64,000 nucleotides of DNA from the NCBI RefSeq assembly GCF_008107645.1, contig NZ_SDGY01000001.1:449955-513954 (forward strand), in the 5' to 3' direction. The notes under the pieces are model-generated. The model was not told where the DNA came from. It did not search any database and saw only the letters and a list, made by a program, of their open reading frames with translations. The DNA comes from Leuconostoc litchii. Lineage in GTDB: Bacteria > Bacillota > Bacilli > Lactobacillales > Lactobacillaceae. Positions 35,963 to 44,150 of the stretch are shown piece by piece (position 1 is the stretch's first letter; each line of letters starts with the position of its first letter). Both the position numbers and the translations under genes were made by a program.

Positions 35963-36538
35963 TTATCTAATTAAACTTTTAAATATATCTGGTAATATTT
36001 TACTGATTATCTTTGAAAATTCTTCTGGGGTCTCCATAAAATTCCGTTTAATCCAACTTTGAATTAAATTAATCATCACACTCTCTATCATCGAAAAAAC
36101 ATATACTTCAGGAATGACTATATTTTCTATTAAATCAGTTTGAATGAGCAATTTTTCGGAAAAATTAGAAAATCGATTAAAAAACAATCCATCAGATTTT
36201 TCACTGAAATATAGTTTAAAAAATTCTTTGTTAACATAGACACGGTTAATAATCGTTTCAATTCTTTCATCAACAATGCTCTTGTTATCAAGGTTATATA
36301 CATTTATCTCAGGTAAATTATCAGTCAACTTAACTATTAAGTCTATCTGTAATTGTTTCATTAAATCCTCTTTATCCAGAAAGTGGTCATAAAAAGTAGA
36401 ACGATTTATTTGAGTTTTGGAAATCAGTTTACTAATTGTAATTTTATGATATCCAATAGTTTGAAGTAATTTTATAAATTCTTTCCTTATTTTTTCATCG
36501 GTTTGTTTATAGCGTAAATCGTTTTTATTAATTGTCAT
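35963..36538 (-). CDS. TetR family transcriptional regulator
   Basis: The 191-residue protein has an N-terminal TetR helix-turn-helix (about residues 12-58: IRKEFIKLLQ, then TISKLISKTQINRSTFYDHF) and a helical ligand domain ending in a TetR_C-like FSKIISKILP. It probably represses the downstream YhgE-like operon. Similar paralogues occur at 52853 and 58513. Confidence 0.87.
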   Translation of the reverse strand: MTINKNDLRYKQTDEKIRKEFIKLLQTIGYHKITISKLISKTQINRSTFYDHFLDKEDLMKQLQIDLIVKLTDNLPEINVYNLDNKSIVDERIETIINRVYVNKEFFKLYFSEKSDGLFFNRFSNFSEKLLIQTDLIENIVIPEVYVFSMIESVMINLIQSWIKRNFMETPEEFSKIISKILPDIFKSLIR

Positions 36539-36559
36539 GAATTAATTATACCAATTTCA

Positions 36560-36820
36560 AACTCAATTTATAAAATAGGCGACAGCTTTGGCACCGTGTT
36601 ATATTCTTTATTAAATAATATAACTGAATCCGTACCTTGTGAGGCAATTCTCATTGGCATTACATGCATTTTATTATTGTTTTTAACTGTTCTAACTTTA
36701 ACCATATTTTTTGTGTCATGATGTATTCTTTCGTCAATATTGACTATAGATCAAAAACCTATCGCTTCAGCAATAGGCTTATAGTAATGCTTACCGTTAA
36801 AAATCCCCATAAGTTTTTAG
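36560..36820 (-). pseudogene. Unrecognised coding relic
   Basis: Minus-strand translation reads GIFNGKHYYKPIAEAIGF, stop, SIVNIDERIHHDTKNMVKVR, then KMHVMPMRIASQGTDSVILF and ends at about 36560. Only one stop breaks about 75 codons, so decay is recent. There is no start codon or neighbouring continuation. The family is not recognised. Confidence 0.45.
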
Positions 36821-37201
36821 TTAATTATTTTTATGGTAGTAAGAAAAAGCCAACAGGTTAACCATTTTTATAATTAAGTAAGCAGTCAAAGTTAAAACTA
36901 AAGCAACGAATGAGACATGCATAATACTAAAACTGAGTAAAAGAAAACCAAACACTACCTCAAGTATATTAAAGGCAAATGCTTTAGCTTGAAGATCAAT
37001 TTGATAATTTCTCTCATCACGGTCAATAATTGTTTTCTTTGTCAAAGGAATAACAATCATAGAAATACCAAGTGCTATCAAAATACCATATCTAAAATTA
37101 GTTGGAACTACTTTTAGCAATACGAATATAATCGCTAGCAATACTAAAATAAAAATACCGATTTCCTTATAATTAATTGTATTTTCTTTATTTTTCATCA
37201 T
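36821..37201 (-). CDS. Small membrane protein paired with XRE regulator
   Basis: The protein has 126 residues from the ATG at 37201 (ATGATG; GAGGAAG upstream, overlapping the XRE end by 14 bases). It has four hydrophobic segments (about 13-30, 37-55, 78-97, 100-118) with TKKTIIDRDERNYQI in the middle loop. The overlap design equals that of XRE-DUF3278 at 18.9 kb, but the protein belongs to a different membrane family. The function is unknown. Confidence 0.75.
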   Translation of the reverse strand: MMKNKENTINYKEIGIFILVLLAIIFVLLKVVPTNFRYGILIALGISMIVIPLTKKTIIDRDERNYQIDLQAKAFAFNILEVVFGFLLLSFSIMHVSFVALVLTLTAYLIIKMVNLLAFSYYHKNN

Positions 37202-37403
37202 TATCGTCTTCCTCCGTATAAATAAAAACATCCTCAACGCTCTTTCCAAAATATCTGGCAATCTTCATTGCTAACAAAATAGAAGGATTGTAACGCCCAT
37301 TTTCTAGTGAACTAATTGTTTGTCTAGTCACTCCTAAATATTGGGCAAAATCTTGTTGGCTAACTTTGTGTTTTTTGCGCAATTTCTCTAAATTATTTAA
37401 CAA
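37188..37403 (-). CDS. Small XRE family regulator
   Basis: The 71-residue Cro/CI-type protein begins at TTG with AAAGGTGA upstream. Recognition region: QQDFAQYLGVTRQTISSLEN; it ends with an acidic tail. Two copies of TGTAAAG-N3-ACTTTCCA flank its promoter (37423-37484). It probably autorepresses its two-gene operon. Confidence 0.88.
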   Translation of the reverse strand: MLNNLEKLRKKHKVSQQDFAQYLGVTRQTISSLENGRYNPSILLAMKIARYFGKSVEDVFIYTEEDDNDEK

Positions 37404-37422
37404 AATAAGTCACCTTTCTTGA

Positions 37423-37484
37423 TGTAAAGTTTACTTTCCATAAATTATAATACTTTATCTTTTATATGTAAAGCCAACTTTCCA
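37423..37484 (-). promoter_or_regulatory. XRE operon promoter with twin operators
   Basis: On the minus strand TTTACA, a 17-base spacer and TATAAT form a strong promoter. Two 18-base sites, TGTAAAGTTTACTTTCCA (37423-37440) and TGTAAAGCCAACTTTCCA (37467-37484), lie 44 bases apart, overlapping the start region and the -35 box respectively. Confidence 0.75.
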
Positions 37485-37559
37485 AAATAAAAACGACATA
37501 ACGAATTAGTTGTGTCGTTCTACCCAATGTATTATAAATAAACTCTAATATTACTAGCG

Positions 37560-38384
37560 TCAGTTCTTTAAATACTTAAGAATATAAGATAAGACTAAAG
37601 CTGGCTGGTCTTCTTGAACCAAATGGCCTGCATTTTTAATCGGAATCAAGCAAGAGTTGGTCATCAATTTATGAAGCTTTTCTCCTTGTTCTATTGGTAT
37701 CCATCTATCGTCTCGTCCCCATAATAAAATTATTGGTTTTTCTATAATAGAGTACAGTGGTTCAATTTCATCTGTATATTTTTGACTTGATTGCGCTATT
37801 TGTTGATAAAAAGCTTTTTGCCCAACATTATTCAACCAAGGTTTCTTAATACCCTCTAAAGTATCTGAATTCATCTCATGAAAAGTAGCGCCATTCACGT
37901 ACTTTTCTAACACAGCTTCATGGATATAATTTGGTAAACCGCTAAAAGCAGGTTCGTGCAAAGCAACATGAGAAAAAAATGGTGAACCCCATGGTGCAAC
38001 AGCAACAGGGTCAATTAATAGTATTTGCTCGAAATCAATTTTATTAAGCAAAAATGTTCTTAGTACAGTTGCACCACCAAAATCATGTCCTACAATTTTA
38101 GGATTACTAAGATTCCAATAATTAATTAAAGCAGATAAAATCTCATTTTGAACACCCAACGATACATCAGCTACATTTTTTTCCGATTCACCATAGCCCA
38201 GTAAATCATAATAATAGACTGTAAACCACTCACTTAAAGCAGGTATTATTTTACGCCAATTAAAAGACGACCATGGTGTTCCATGTACTAATATCAACGG
38301 TTCCCCAGAACCTACCACATTATACTTAATATAGCCAAAATTACTTTTAAAAACCTTATTCGGCTTCTCGTATTCGATTGTCAT
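37560..38384 (-). CDS. Alpha/beta hydrolase with Asp nucleophile (epoxide hydrolase/dehalogenase-like)
   Basis: The 274-residue protein shows the oxyanion block HGTPWSSFNW at about 34-43, nucleophile elbow GHDFGG with D101 instead of serine, acid residue in LWGRDDRWIP at about 215, and base histidine in NAGHLVQ at about 253. An aspartate nucleophile marks haloalkane dehalogenases and epoxide hydrolases, although many LAB homologues are uncharacterised. It stands alone. Confidence 0.8.
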   Translation of the reverse strand: MTIEYEKPNKVFKSNFGYIKYNVVGSGEPLILVHGTPWSSFNWRKIIPALSEWFTVYYYDLLGYGESEKNVADVSLGVQNEILSALINYWNLSNPKIVGHDFGGATVLRTFLLNKIDFEQILLIDPVAVAPWGSPFFSHVALHEPAFSGLPNYIHEAVLEKYVNGATFHEMNSDTLEGIKKPWLNNVGQKAFYQQIAQSSQKYTDEIEPLYSIIEKPIILLWGRDDRWIPIEQGEKLHKLMTNSCLIPIKNAGHLVQEDQPALVLSYILKYLKN

Positions 38385-38539
38385 GCATGTTCCTTATTAA
38401 AAATTATTCAAACCAATTAATAGCATATTAACATTCTAACCGATGAGCTATTCGTGGTACAACCCGTAATAATAATTCTATATCAATTATTATTTACATA
38501 ACTAACTACTATTATGTATGCAAACTGACGCTACATCAA

Positions 38540-38640
38540 ATTTTATAAGCAAATCTTGAACCCTAAATACTAATTATTTACGTTGTTTTCAATTGACATA
38601 TTAACTCTCAATTGAAAACTTTGTCTATCTTTAATAGATC
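38540..38640 (-). pseudogene. Relic copy 4 of the unrecognised gene family
   Basis: Minus-strand sequence has KDRQSFQLRV, then a deletion, then DNA matching the ELASKVQDLI part of copy 1 (AATTAGTATTTAGGGTTCAA against AATTAGCATCCAAGGTACAA). It is the shortest copy and lies just upstream of a dehydrogenase gene. Confidence 0.45.
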
Positions 38641-38704
38641 CATGCAAATGATGATTTGCTCGATAAGATTCATGATATGATTATCAAAAATGAGGTAATA
38701 TCTT

Positions 38705-39667
38705 ATGGTAAAAATTGTTCTTTTAGATGGTTATGATCTTAATAATGATTTGAATTGGGAAACACTACGTTCACTTGGTGATTGTGTATTTTATGACCGT
38801 ACAAAAACATCCGATGATAACGAAATAATAAGCCGAATTGACAATGCAGCAATTGTTATCACTCATAAGACACCAATTAATAAGTATGTCATTAGTCAAT
38901 CACCTAATTTAAAATATATTGGTATAATGGGCACAGGTTATGACGTTGTTGACATAGATAGTACTCGAAAGAAGAATATTGTGGTAACGAACATTCCAAC
39001 CTATGCTAGTGATGCAGTGGCCCAATTTACTTTTTCTCTTTTACTAGAGGTCACAGGTCAAGTTGGACTACATAATCAATTAGTTCATCAAAATAGATGG
39101 TCACAAGGTCCAGATTTTACTTTTTGGGAGAAACCTCTATTTGAGCTAAAAGGTAAAACGCTAGGTATTATAGGATTTGGCCACATCGCTCAAAAAGTAG
39201 CAAAATTAGCTCATGCCTTTGAAATGAATGTCGTGTTTTATAATCATCTTCCAAAGGAAGTACAGGAAAATTGGCTTAAACAAGTCTCTTTAGACGAACT
39301 ATTGAAAATTTCTGACGTTGTTAGTTTGCACATCATTCAAACTCCTCAAACACTTAATTTAATAAATAAAACAACACTCGCTAAAATGAAACGAAATGCT
39401 ATTTTACTAAATACGTCAAGGGGAAAATTGATTAACGAAAACGATGTGGCAGAGGCACTGAACAATCACAAATTATACGCTTTAGCTACCGATGTGGTTA
39501 GCAAAGAACCCATACGAGAAACTAATCCTTTACTTAAGGCTATCAATTGTTATATCACACCCCACATTGCTTGGGCACCATTAGAAACACGCGAAAGGCT
39601 ACTGTCAGTCACTGTTTCAAACATAAGAGCATATCTATCCGGTAGTATAGTAAATCAAATTAATTAA
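38705..39667 (+). CDS. D-2-hydroxyacid dehydrogenase (glycerate dehydrogenase-like)
   Basis: The 320-residue protein has the NAD-binding loop GIIGFGHIAQKVA at about 154-166 and the three catalytic residues of the family: R239 in NTSRG, E268 in SKEP and H287 in TPHIAW. Members reduce 2-keto acids such as hydroxypyruvate to D-hydroxyacids in the cytosol. The start has ATGAGGT upstream. The substrate is not deducible. Flanking genes are unrelated. Confidence 0.9.
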   Translation: MVKIVLLDGYDLNNDLNWETLRSLGDCVFYDRTKTSDDNEIISRIDNAAIVITHKTPINKYVISQSPNLKYIGIMGTGYDVVDIDSTRKKNIVVTNIPTYASDAVAQFTFSLLLEVTGQVGLHNQLVHQNRWSQGPDFTFWEKPLFELKGKTLGIIGFGHIAQKVAKLAHAFEMNVVFYNHLPKEVQENWLKQVSLDELLKISDVVSLHIIQTPQTLNLINKTTLAKMKRNAILLNTSRGKLINENDVAEALNNHKLYALATDVVSKEPIRETNPLLKAINCYITPHIAWAPLETRERLLSVTVSNIRAYLSGSIVNQIN

Positions 39668-39745
39668 CAAAAATTAATGTGCCCAAGTATTCTGAAAGAT
39701 TTCTTTTGATACAGTTATTTTACCGTGAATCACCAAAATCCTTTT

Positions 39746-40684
39746 CTAATCTTTAATTTTAACAATTACTTTTCCTCGCGAATGATGTGTTTCACTACGC
39801 TCATGAGCTGAACGAATCCCCTTTGTTGTGAATGGATAAACACTATCAATCACAATTTTTAATTGATTAGATGAAATTGCGTCTGCTAAAATTGCTAAAT
39901 CTTGACCATTAGGTTTTAGCCAACCTGTCATGACATGTTTATCAGTGATTTGCTTTTGTGCATCAGTTAATGTGCTGGAAATTGTGACAAAGTGTCCGCC
40001 AGATTTAAGCACATCAATACCATGTTCAATATCGCCCACAGTGTCTAAAACTGCATCATAGTTAGACAATATTTTTTGAATAGGTGTTTTATGATAATCT
40101 ATCACTAGGTCAGCGCCCAATGATTTAACAAGCTCATGGTTATTGGGGCTAGCAGTAGTTGCAACAAAGGCACCCATCTTTTTAGCTAGTTGAATCGCAT
40201 ATATGCCAACACCACCCGCACCAGCTTGAATGAGTATTTTTTGTCCTGCCACTAAATTTAGTTGTCTCAACATCTGTAAGGCGGTTAATCCGGCTAAGGG
40301 AACTGCAGCCGCTTCTTCAAAGCTAATATTCTCCGGTTTTAGTGCTAATTTATCTGCTTTAACTGCCGTATATTCAGCATAAGCCCCGTTGATACCTTTA
40401 ACATCAATATCAGGACGGGCAAACACCTCATCTCCTACTTTAAAATCAATAACTTGATCACCTGTAGCAACGATTTTACCAGCTAAATCCCAACCCAATA
40501 CCACTGGAAATTGCCATGGGAACATTGATTGTAACAAACCTTGACGAGCCTTATAATCAATCGGATTAATACTCGTTGATTTGTTTTCAACCAATACTTC
40601 ATCAGCTTTGATGGCAGGTTTATCTATATCAGTCACTTCAAGCTCATTGACGTCACCGTATTTTTTAATAATAGCAGCTTTCAT
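39746..40684 (-). CDS. Zinc-free NADP-dependent quinone oxidoreductase (MDR family)
   Basis: The protein has 312 residues from the ATG at 40684 (TTAGGAG upstream; the upstream in-frame extension is not conserved). The medium-chain reductase features are there: GWDLAGKIVATG, the cofactor loop GAGGVGIYAIQLAKKMGA at about 153-170, and no zinc cysteines. Such enzymes reduce quinones or alkenals. About 120 bases upstream lies palindrome TATTATATCG-TGTG-CGATATAATA, nearly identical to the operator of the MarR gene at 50 kb, so this gene is likely in that regulon. Confidence 0.87.
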   Translation of the reverse strand: MKAAIIKKYGDVNELEVTDIDKPAIKADEVLVENKSTSINPIDYKARQGLLQSMFPWQFPVVLGWDLAGKIVATGDQVIDFKVGDEVFARPDIDVKGINGAYAEYTAVKADKLALKPENISFEEAAAVPLAGLTALQMLRQLNLVAGQKILIQAGAGGVGIYAIQLAKKMGAFVATTASPNNHELVKSLGADLVIDYHKTPIQKILSNYDAVLDTVGDIEHGIDVLKSGGHFVTISSTLTDAQKQITDKHVMTGWLKPNGQDLAILADAISSNQLKIVIDSVYPFTTKGIRSAHERSETHHSRGKVIVKIKD

Positions 40685-40805
40685 ATTGTTTTCTCCTAAG
40701 CTAAGCAGTTGATGTAATGTGGTTCCTGACAATGTGAACCCTTTCAATAGGTACTTACAATGTAGATTTTCAAATTACTTCTATGATTATAAATTCCTTC
40801 TTGGT

Positions 40806-40829
40806 TATTATATCGTGTGCGATATAATA
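40806..40829. promoter_or_regulatory. MarR-type operator shared with the 50 kb locus
   Basis: TATTATATCG-TGTG-CGATATAATA has 10-base perfect arms. It differs by one central base from the core of the site at 50563-50592. A plus-strand AAGGAG and ATG follow directly but the frame stops after six codons, suggesting a lost divergent gene. Confidence 0.75.
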
Positions 40830-41141
40830 TATCAAGGAGTACTAATAATATGAGTTTAATAGTCATCTGAATTATCTAATGAAAATTGTAAAATGACGGA
40901 TTTCCATTTTTAATTTTTTATTTGCGAGGCTTGAATCAGATTATAATTGAATTTAATAAAAAGACCTAGATCATCACGATTTCTAGTTCTTTTTTGTGTT
41001 TTATTTGGTAAAATCAGTAACTATTTTATTTTATTAATCATATACCACAGCTAGCATTCAGATTTTATAGATAATAATTATTAATATTTTCCTTAATTTT
41101 TTTAAACTATACCTCCTTTATATTGTTAGACAGAACAATGA
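40830..41141. other. Gap with remnant of a divergent gene start
   Basis: AAGGAG-N9-ATG at 40835-40853 begins a frame of only six codons. A hairpin (AGACCTAGA ... TCTAGTTCT then TTTTT, about 40962-40996) may be its old terminator. No other coding relic was recognised. Confidence 0.4.
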
Positions 41142-41492
41142 TTATTTTATCTTATTGTTAATTTCGTCAACAATAGTTTCTGGATTGTCAGCCCCTATGA
41201 TAAGACGAGTATATTCGTTGTGACGTAGTTGTATAACAATAGGTTTGCTATCTTTTTTGATGTTAAAAAAACTTTTTTCGCCATCTTTATGGTAGTTTCC
41301 TGCCCAGTAACTGGGCAAGGAAGTTCCTTGAGTTCTCAATCCTTTATTTTCATTCAGAATACCAAAATCTATTGAAGCCCCTACAACATTAGTAATAGGA
41401 ATTTCAATCTTCGATTTAAAGGAGGCTATTTTATCTAGTCCCTGAGGAATGATAATTAATTTTTCATTGCTTATTTCAACTTTATTTTCCAT
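41142..41492 (-). CDS. Small protein, possible PH-like fold
   Basis: The 116-residue protein has no membrane segment and has a beta-rich pattern (ISNEKLIIIPQ ... KIEIPITNVVGA ... KPIVIQLRHNEYTRLIIG) then a C-terminal helix, reminiscent of bacterial PH-like proteins. It ends with DEINNKIK. It overlaps nothing and lies one base after a TetR gene, so they form an operon. The function is unknown. Confidence 0.65.
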   Translation of the reverse strand: MENKVEISNEKLIIIPQGLDKIASFKSKIEIPITNVVGASIDFGILNENKGLRTQGTSLPSYWAGNYHKDGEKSFFNIKKDSKPIVIQLRHNEYTRLIIGADNPETIVDEINNKIK

Positions 41493-41493
41493 C

Positions 41494-41868
41494 TTATTGA
41501 CCTCGCTTCATTATTCCGCTATTTTGTAACAACATTAACCCCAATTGTTTGGCAATCTCTTCATGCTGATTTTCTAAATACCACTCCTGAACTATATTAA
41601 ATACTTTTTCATTACGAGCTGTTACTTCTAACATGGCTACTATAAGTAAGCCCCATTTTAAATCATTTTCTTCTTTCCTTAGACATAGTTCCAAAGCAGC
41701 GACAAACATTCCAAGTTTACTTCCAAAGGTTCCATACAAGCTTCCTCTCAGAAGGCCAGTATGTTCAACAATGTCATCTAGTGACGAGCCATTGTATCCT
41801 CGTTTTACAAATAATTGTGCAATTTTGATGAGCACTTCATCGGTGTCAAAACTTTTATTCTTTCCCAT
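41494..41868 (-). CDS. Short TetR family regulator
   Basis: The 124-residue protein has a good TetR N-terminal domain (DEVLIKIAQLFVKRGYNGSS, then DDIVEHTGLLRGSLYGTFGS) but the ligand domain is only about 70 residues, shorter than the usual 140, so it may be truncated. A palindrome TTATTTGAC-N6-GTCAAATAA lies directly upstream and suggests that DNA binding is still under selection. Confidence 0.75.
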   Translation of the reverse strand: MGKNKSFDTDEVLIKIAQLFVKRGYNGSSLDDIVEHTGLLRGSLYGTFGSKLGMFVAALELCLRKEENDLKWGLLIVAMLEVTARNEKVFNIVQEWYLENQHEEIAKQLGLMLLQNSGIMKRGQ

Positions 41869-41883
41869 AAGAAGAGTATATAT

Positions 41884-41907
41884 TTATTTGACCAAATAGT
41901 CAAATAA
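41884..41907. promoter_or_regulatory. TetR operator
   Basis: TTATTTGAC-CAAATA-GTCAAATAA has 9-base perfect arms and sits 16 bases before the short TetR gene. Confidence 0.7.
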
Positions 41908-41927
41908 GTACTTCAAATTTAAAAATA

Positions 41928-41960
41928 CAAAAGTCACAACAGCAATAGTTGTGACTTTTG
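41928..41960. terminator. Terminator after the YczE-like gene
   Basis: CAAAAGTCACAAC and GTTGTGACTTTTG form a 13-base perfect stem with a 7-base loop; on the minus strand it is followed by TATTTTT. Confidence 0.75.
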
Positions 41961-42071
41961 TATTATACTAATTTTTATGGTTGATTAATCATAAAGCCTT
42001 TATATTAAACCTACGCAATTATATTTTACAATTAATGACAATATCTATGCGCAACTTTTATAACTACCGTT

Positions 42072-42689
42072 TTAATTTTTAAACAATTGACGCCAACATT
42101 GTACAATAAAGCCAGTTAGCGTAGCAATTAAAAATGTGCCCAAACCAAGTGGTCCGCCAAATATAATAGCAATTATGAAAAATATCAAATCCTGAACTGA
42201 TCGAGTCAAACGGTAACTAGCCCATTGTTTTTTATTAAATAATGGTGCAACCGCATCATATGGAGAAACCCCAAGATGCACACTTGTGTAAATACCAATG
42301 CCTAATGAAAATAAGAGCATTCCTACAACAAATAAAAATATATTTTCAAAATAAGAAAAATTTTCAAACAATCGTGCCGTTATCGGTTCCAATTTGGGTG
42401 TAAAATAAGCAATGATATACCCTGGTAACGACATATTAATTAGCGTACCAACACCAAACTGCGTTCGATCAAATAACAGTATGCTAAGAAATAACAATGC
42501 GTTAAACGTGAGTTGATAATTTCCCAAATTCCAATGAAATGTATTTGATATACCAACATCAGCTGCTGTCGCTGGATCAATACCTATATGAGCCAAACGG
42601 AATAAAACAATGCCAAAAGCAATGATAATTGTGCCTATAATAGACAGACAAAGACGAAAAGAAAATGATCTTGCCTTCTCATTGAACAT
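42072..42689 (-). CDS. YczE/YitT-like membrane protein
   Basis: The 205-residue protein has five hydrophobic segments and the repeated glycine/proline motif of this family (FRLAHIGIDPATAAD at about 30-44 and SVHLGVSPYDAVAPLF at about 134-149). Proteins of this group are uncharacterised; some are annotated as membrane transporters. An inverted repeat sits immediately before the ribosome site (TTGAGGAAAAG). Confidence 0.78.
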   Translation of the reverse strand: MFNEKARSFSFRLCLSIIGTIIIAFGIVLFRLAHIGIDPATAADVGISNTFHWNLGNYQLTFNALLFLSILLFDRTQFGVGTLINMSLPGYIIAYFTPKLEPITARLFENFSYFENIFLFVVGMLLFSLGIGIYTSVHLGVSPYDAVAPLFNKKQWASYRLTRSVQDLIFFIIAIIFGGPLGLGTFLIATLTGFIVQCWRQLFKN

Positions 42690-42698
42690 ATTCTTTTC

Positions 42699-42734
42699 CT
42701 CAACTTATTATTTATAAGTAAATAGTAAGTTGAG
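42699..42734. promoter_or_regulatory. Inverted repeat in the leader of the YczE-like gene
   Basis: CTCAACTTATTATTTA-TAAG-TAAATAGTAAGTTGAG: 16-base arms with one mismatch. The proximal arm touches the ribosome site, so it may be an operator or a translation-masking hairpin. Confidence 0.5.
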
Positions 42735-43167
42735 AAGATTAAATTGTCAACTATTTTATTTTTAATATCTTAAGTAGTGAACTTGCTAAAGTAATTAATA
42801 GCTGTTTTACTGAGAACTTGTCACTTGAAAGTTATGAACAATCATTAGATCTCTGAAAATATGTGTACAGCTACACTTAGTAATGTTTTTTCACTTATCA
42901 GGTGGTCAATAACCACAATAATGAGTATTATTATTAATTTTAGTCTGTTGTCACTATCATTAAAACAATCCTCGCCCACCTAATTTGTACTGGCGTTGAT
43001 GCGATAGTGCTATTCTAGTAAGAATTCAGTTAACTAGCAATCATTAACCCTTAAAAATTTTAGCTTGATATGCTAGGCAGGCTACATTATTTGAAACTCT
43101 ATTCAATTATGTTAAACTTACTTTGAATACGTGCTTATTGTAATGAAAAAGTTATAGGAGAAACATT
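42735..43167. other. Gap upstream of the NAD-binding protein gene
   Basis: No open frame or relic recognised. The 3' end has the AGGAG ribosome site of the next gene. Confidence 0.4.
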
Positions 43168-43806
43168 ATGAAAATATTTGTTGTTGGGGCCACTGGTCGT
43201 GTGGGGCAAGAATTGATTAGGAATTTAGTTGATCAAAATCATCAAATTGTTGCAGGTGCTAGATCCCCAGAGAAAATTATCAGTAATAACAATGTCACTC
43301 CTATAAGAATTAATTTACATGATGATGTCGAAATTTTATCACAAATAATCAAAGATGTTGATGTGATTTATTTCGTAGCTGGATCACGCAATAAAGATTT
43401 GCTACAAACAGATGCGTTTGGTGCGGTTAAAATTATGCAAGTTGCCAAAATTAATCGCATTTCACGTTTTATCATGCTGAGTTCAGCCTTTTCCTTAGAA
43501 CCAAACAAGTGGAATAATCCAGCAATGGCAAGCTTGTTAAATTACAACATTGCCAAGTTCTTCGCAGATAATTACCTAGTTAATCAGACCGAATTAAACT
43601 ATACAATCCTGCAGGCCACTGCCCTAGTCGAAATCCCCGGCACACATAAAATTAGCCTTAATGACGAGGCTAACACTACAAATTCTATTCAAAATGTTGG
43701 TGCAACACTTGCAGAACTTCTTAACTACAATCAAACTATAAATCAAATCATCAAAATGAGTGATGGTGATACGCCAATATCTGATGCTTTTAAACATATA
43801 ACATAA
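43168..43806 (+). CDS. NAD(P)-binding atypical SDR (YwnB/NmrA-like)
   Basis: The 212-residue Rossmann protein starts MKIFVVGATGRVGQELIRNL, whose GATGRVG loop matches NAD(P)H-binding atypical SDRs. It lacks an intact YxxxK pair; MLSSAF at about 107-112 and a tyrosine at about 131 remain. Related proteins reduce flavins, sense NADPH or act on small sugars. It is monocistronic with TAGGAG upstream. The substrate is unknown. Confidence 0.8.
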   Translation: MKIFVVGATGRVGQELIRNLVDQNHQIVAGARSPEKIISNNNVTPIRINLHDDVEILSQIIKDVDVIYFVAGSRNKDLLQTDAFGAVKIMQVAKINRISRFIMLSSAFSLEPNKWNNPAMASLLNYNIAKFFADNYLVNQTELNYTILQATALVEIPGTHKISLNDEANTTNSIQNVGATLAELLNYNQTINQIIKMSDGDTPISDAFKHIT

Positions 43807-44020
43807 CAAACCTATTACCTGTATTTCTTTCCAGATAGCTTACTTAATTGTTTCTACTTTTTTTGAAACTAACAATGTGTGTATAATATTTTGAATAACA
43901 AGCGACAATCTTCAAAAACAGTTTTTATCTTACAGCAACGGTAAATTGAATCAGTCTATTTTTTCAGGTCTCTGTTACGTTACGACCTCAAAGGTAAAAC
44001 TTAAAGATTATTTCAAATAA
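43807..44020. other. Gap upstream of the GH13 operon promoter
   Basis: No open frame or relic recognised before the cre box. Confidence 0.4.
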
Positions 44021-44036
44021 ATGTAAGCGCTTGCAT
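44021..44036. promoter_or_regulatory. CcpA catabolite-response element (cre)
   Basis: ATGTAAGCGCTTGCAT is a perfect palindrome matching the cre consensus TGWAANCGNTNWCA. It lies 115 bases upstream of the GH13 gene, so the operon is under carbon catabolite control. Confidence 0.85.
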
Positions 44037-44069
44037 TTAAAAACGCAGTGTCTTATAATCTACTTTAAT

Positions 44070-44095
44070 TGGAACGTTCCATTATTTGCTATAAT
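44070..44095 (+). promoter_or_regulatory. LacI-type operator and -10 box of the GH13 operon
   Basis: TGGAACGTTCCA (44070-44081) is a perfect 12-base palindrome of LacI-family style, overlapping the expected -35 region of a TATAAT box at 44090-44095. The regulator is probably the LacI protein at 47606. Confidence 0.75.
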
Positions 44096-44150
44096 TTTTT
44101 AAATCTATAGAGACGATGAAGTTAAACATTCCCGAAAGGAGAAAATCTAG

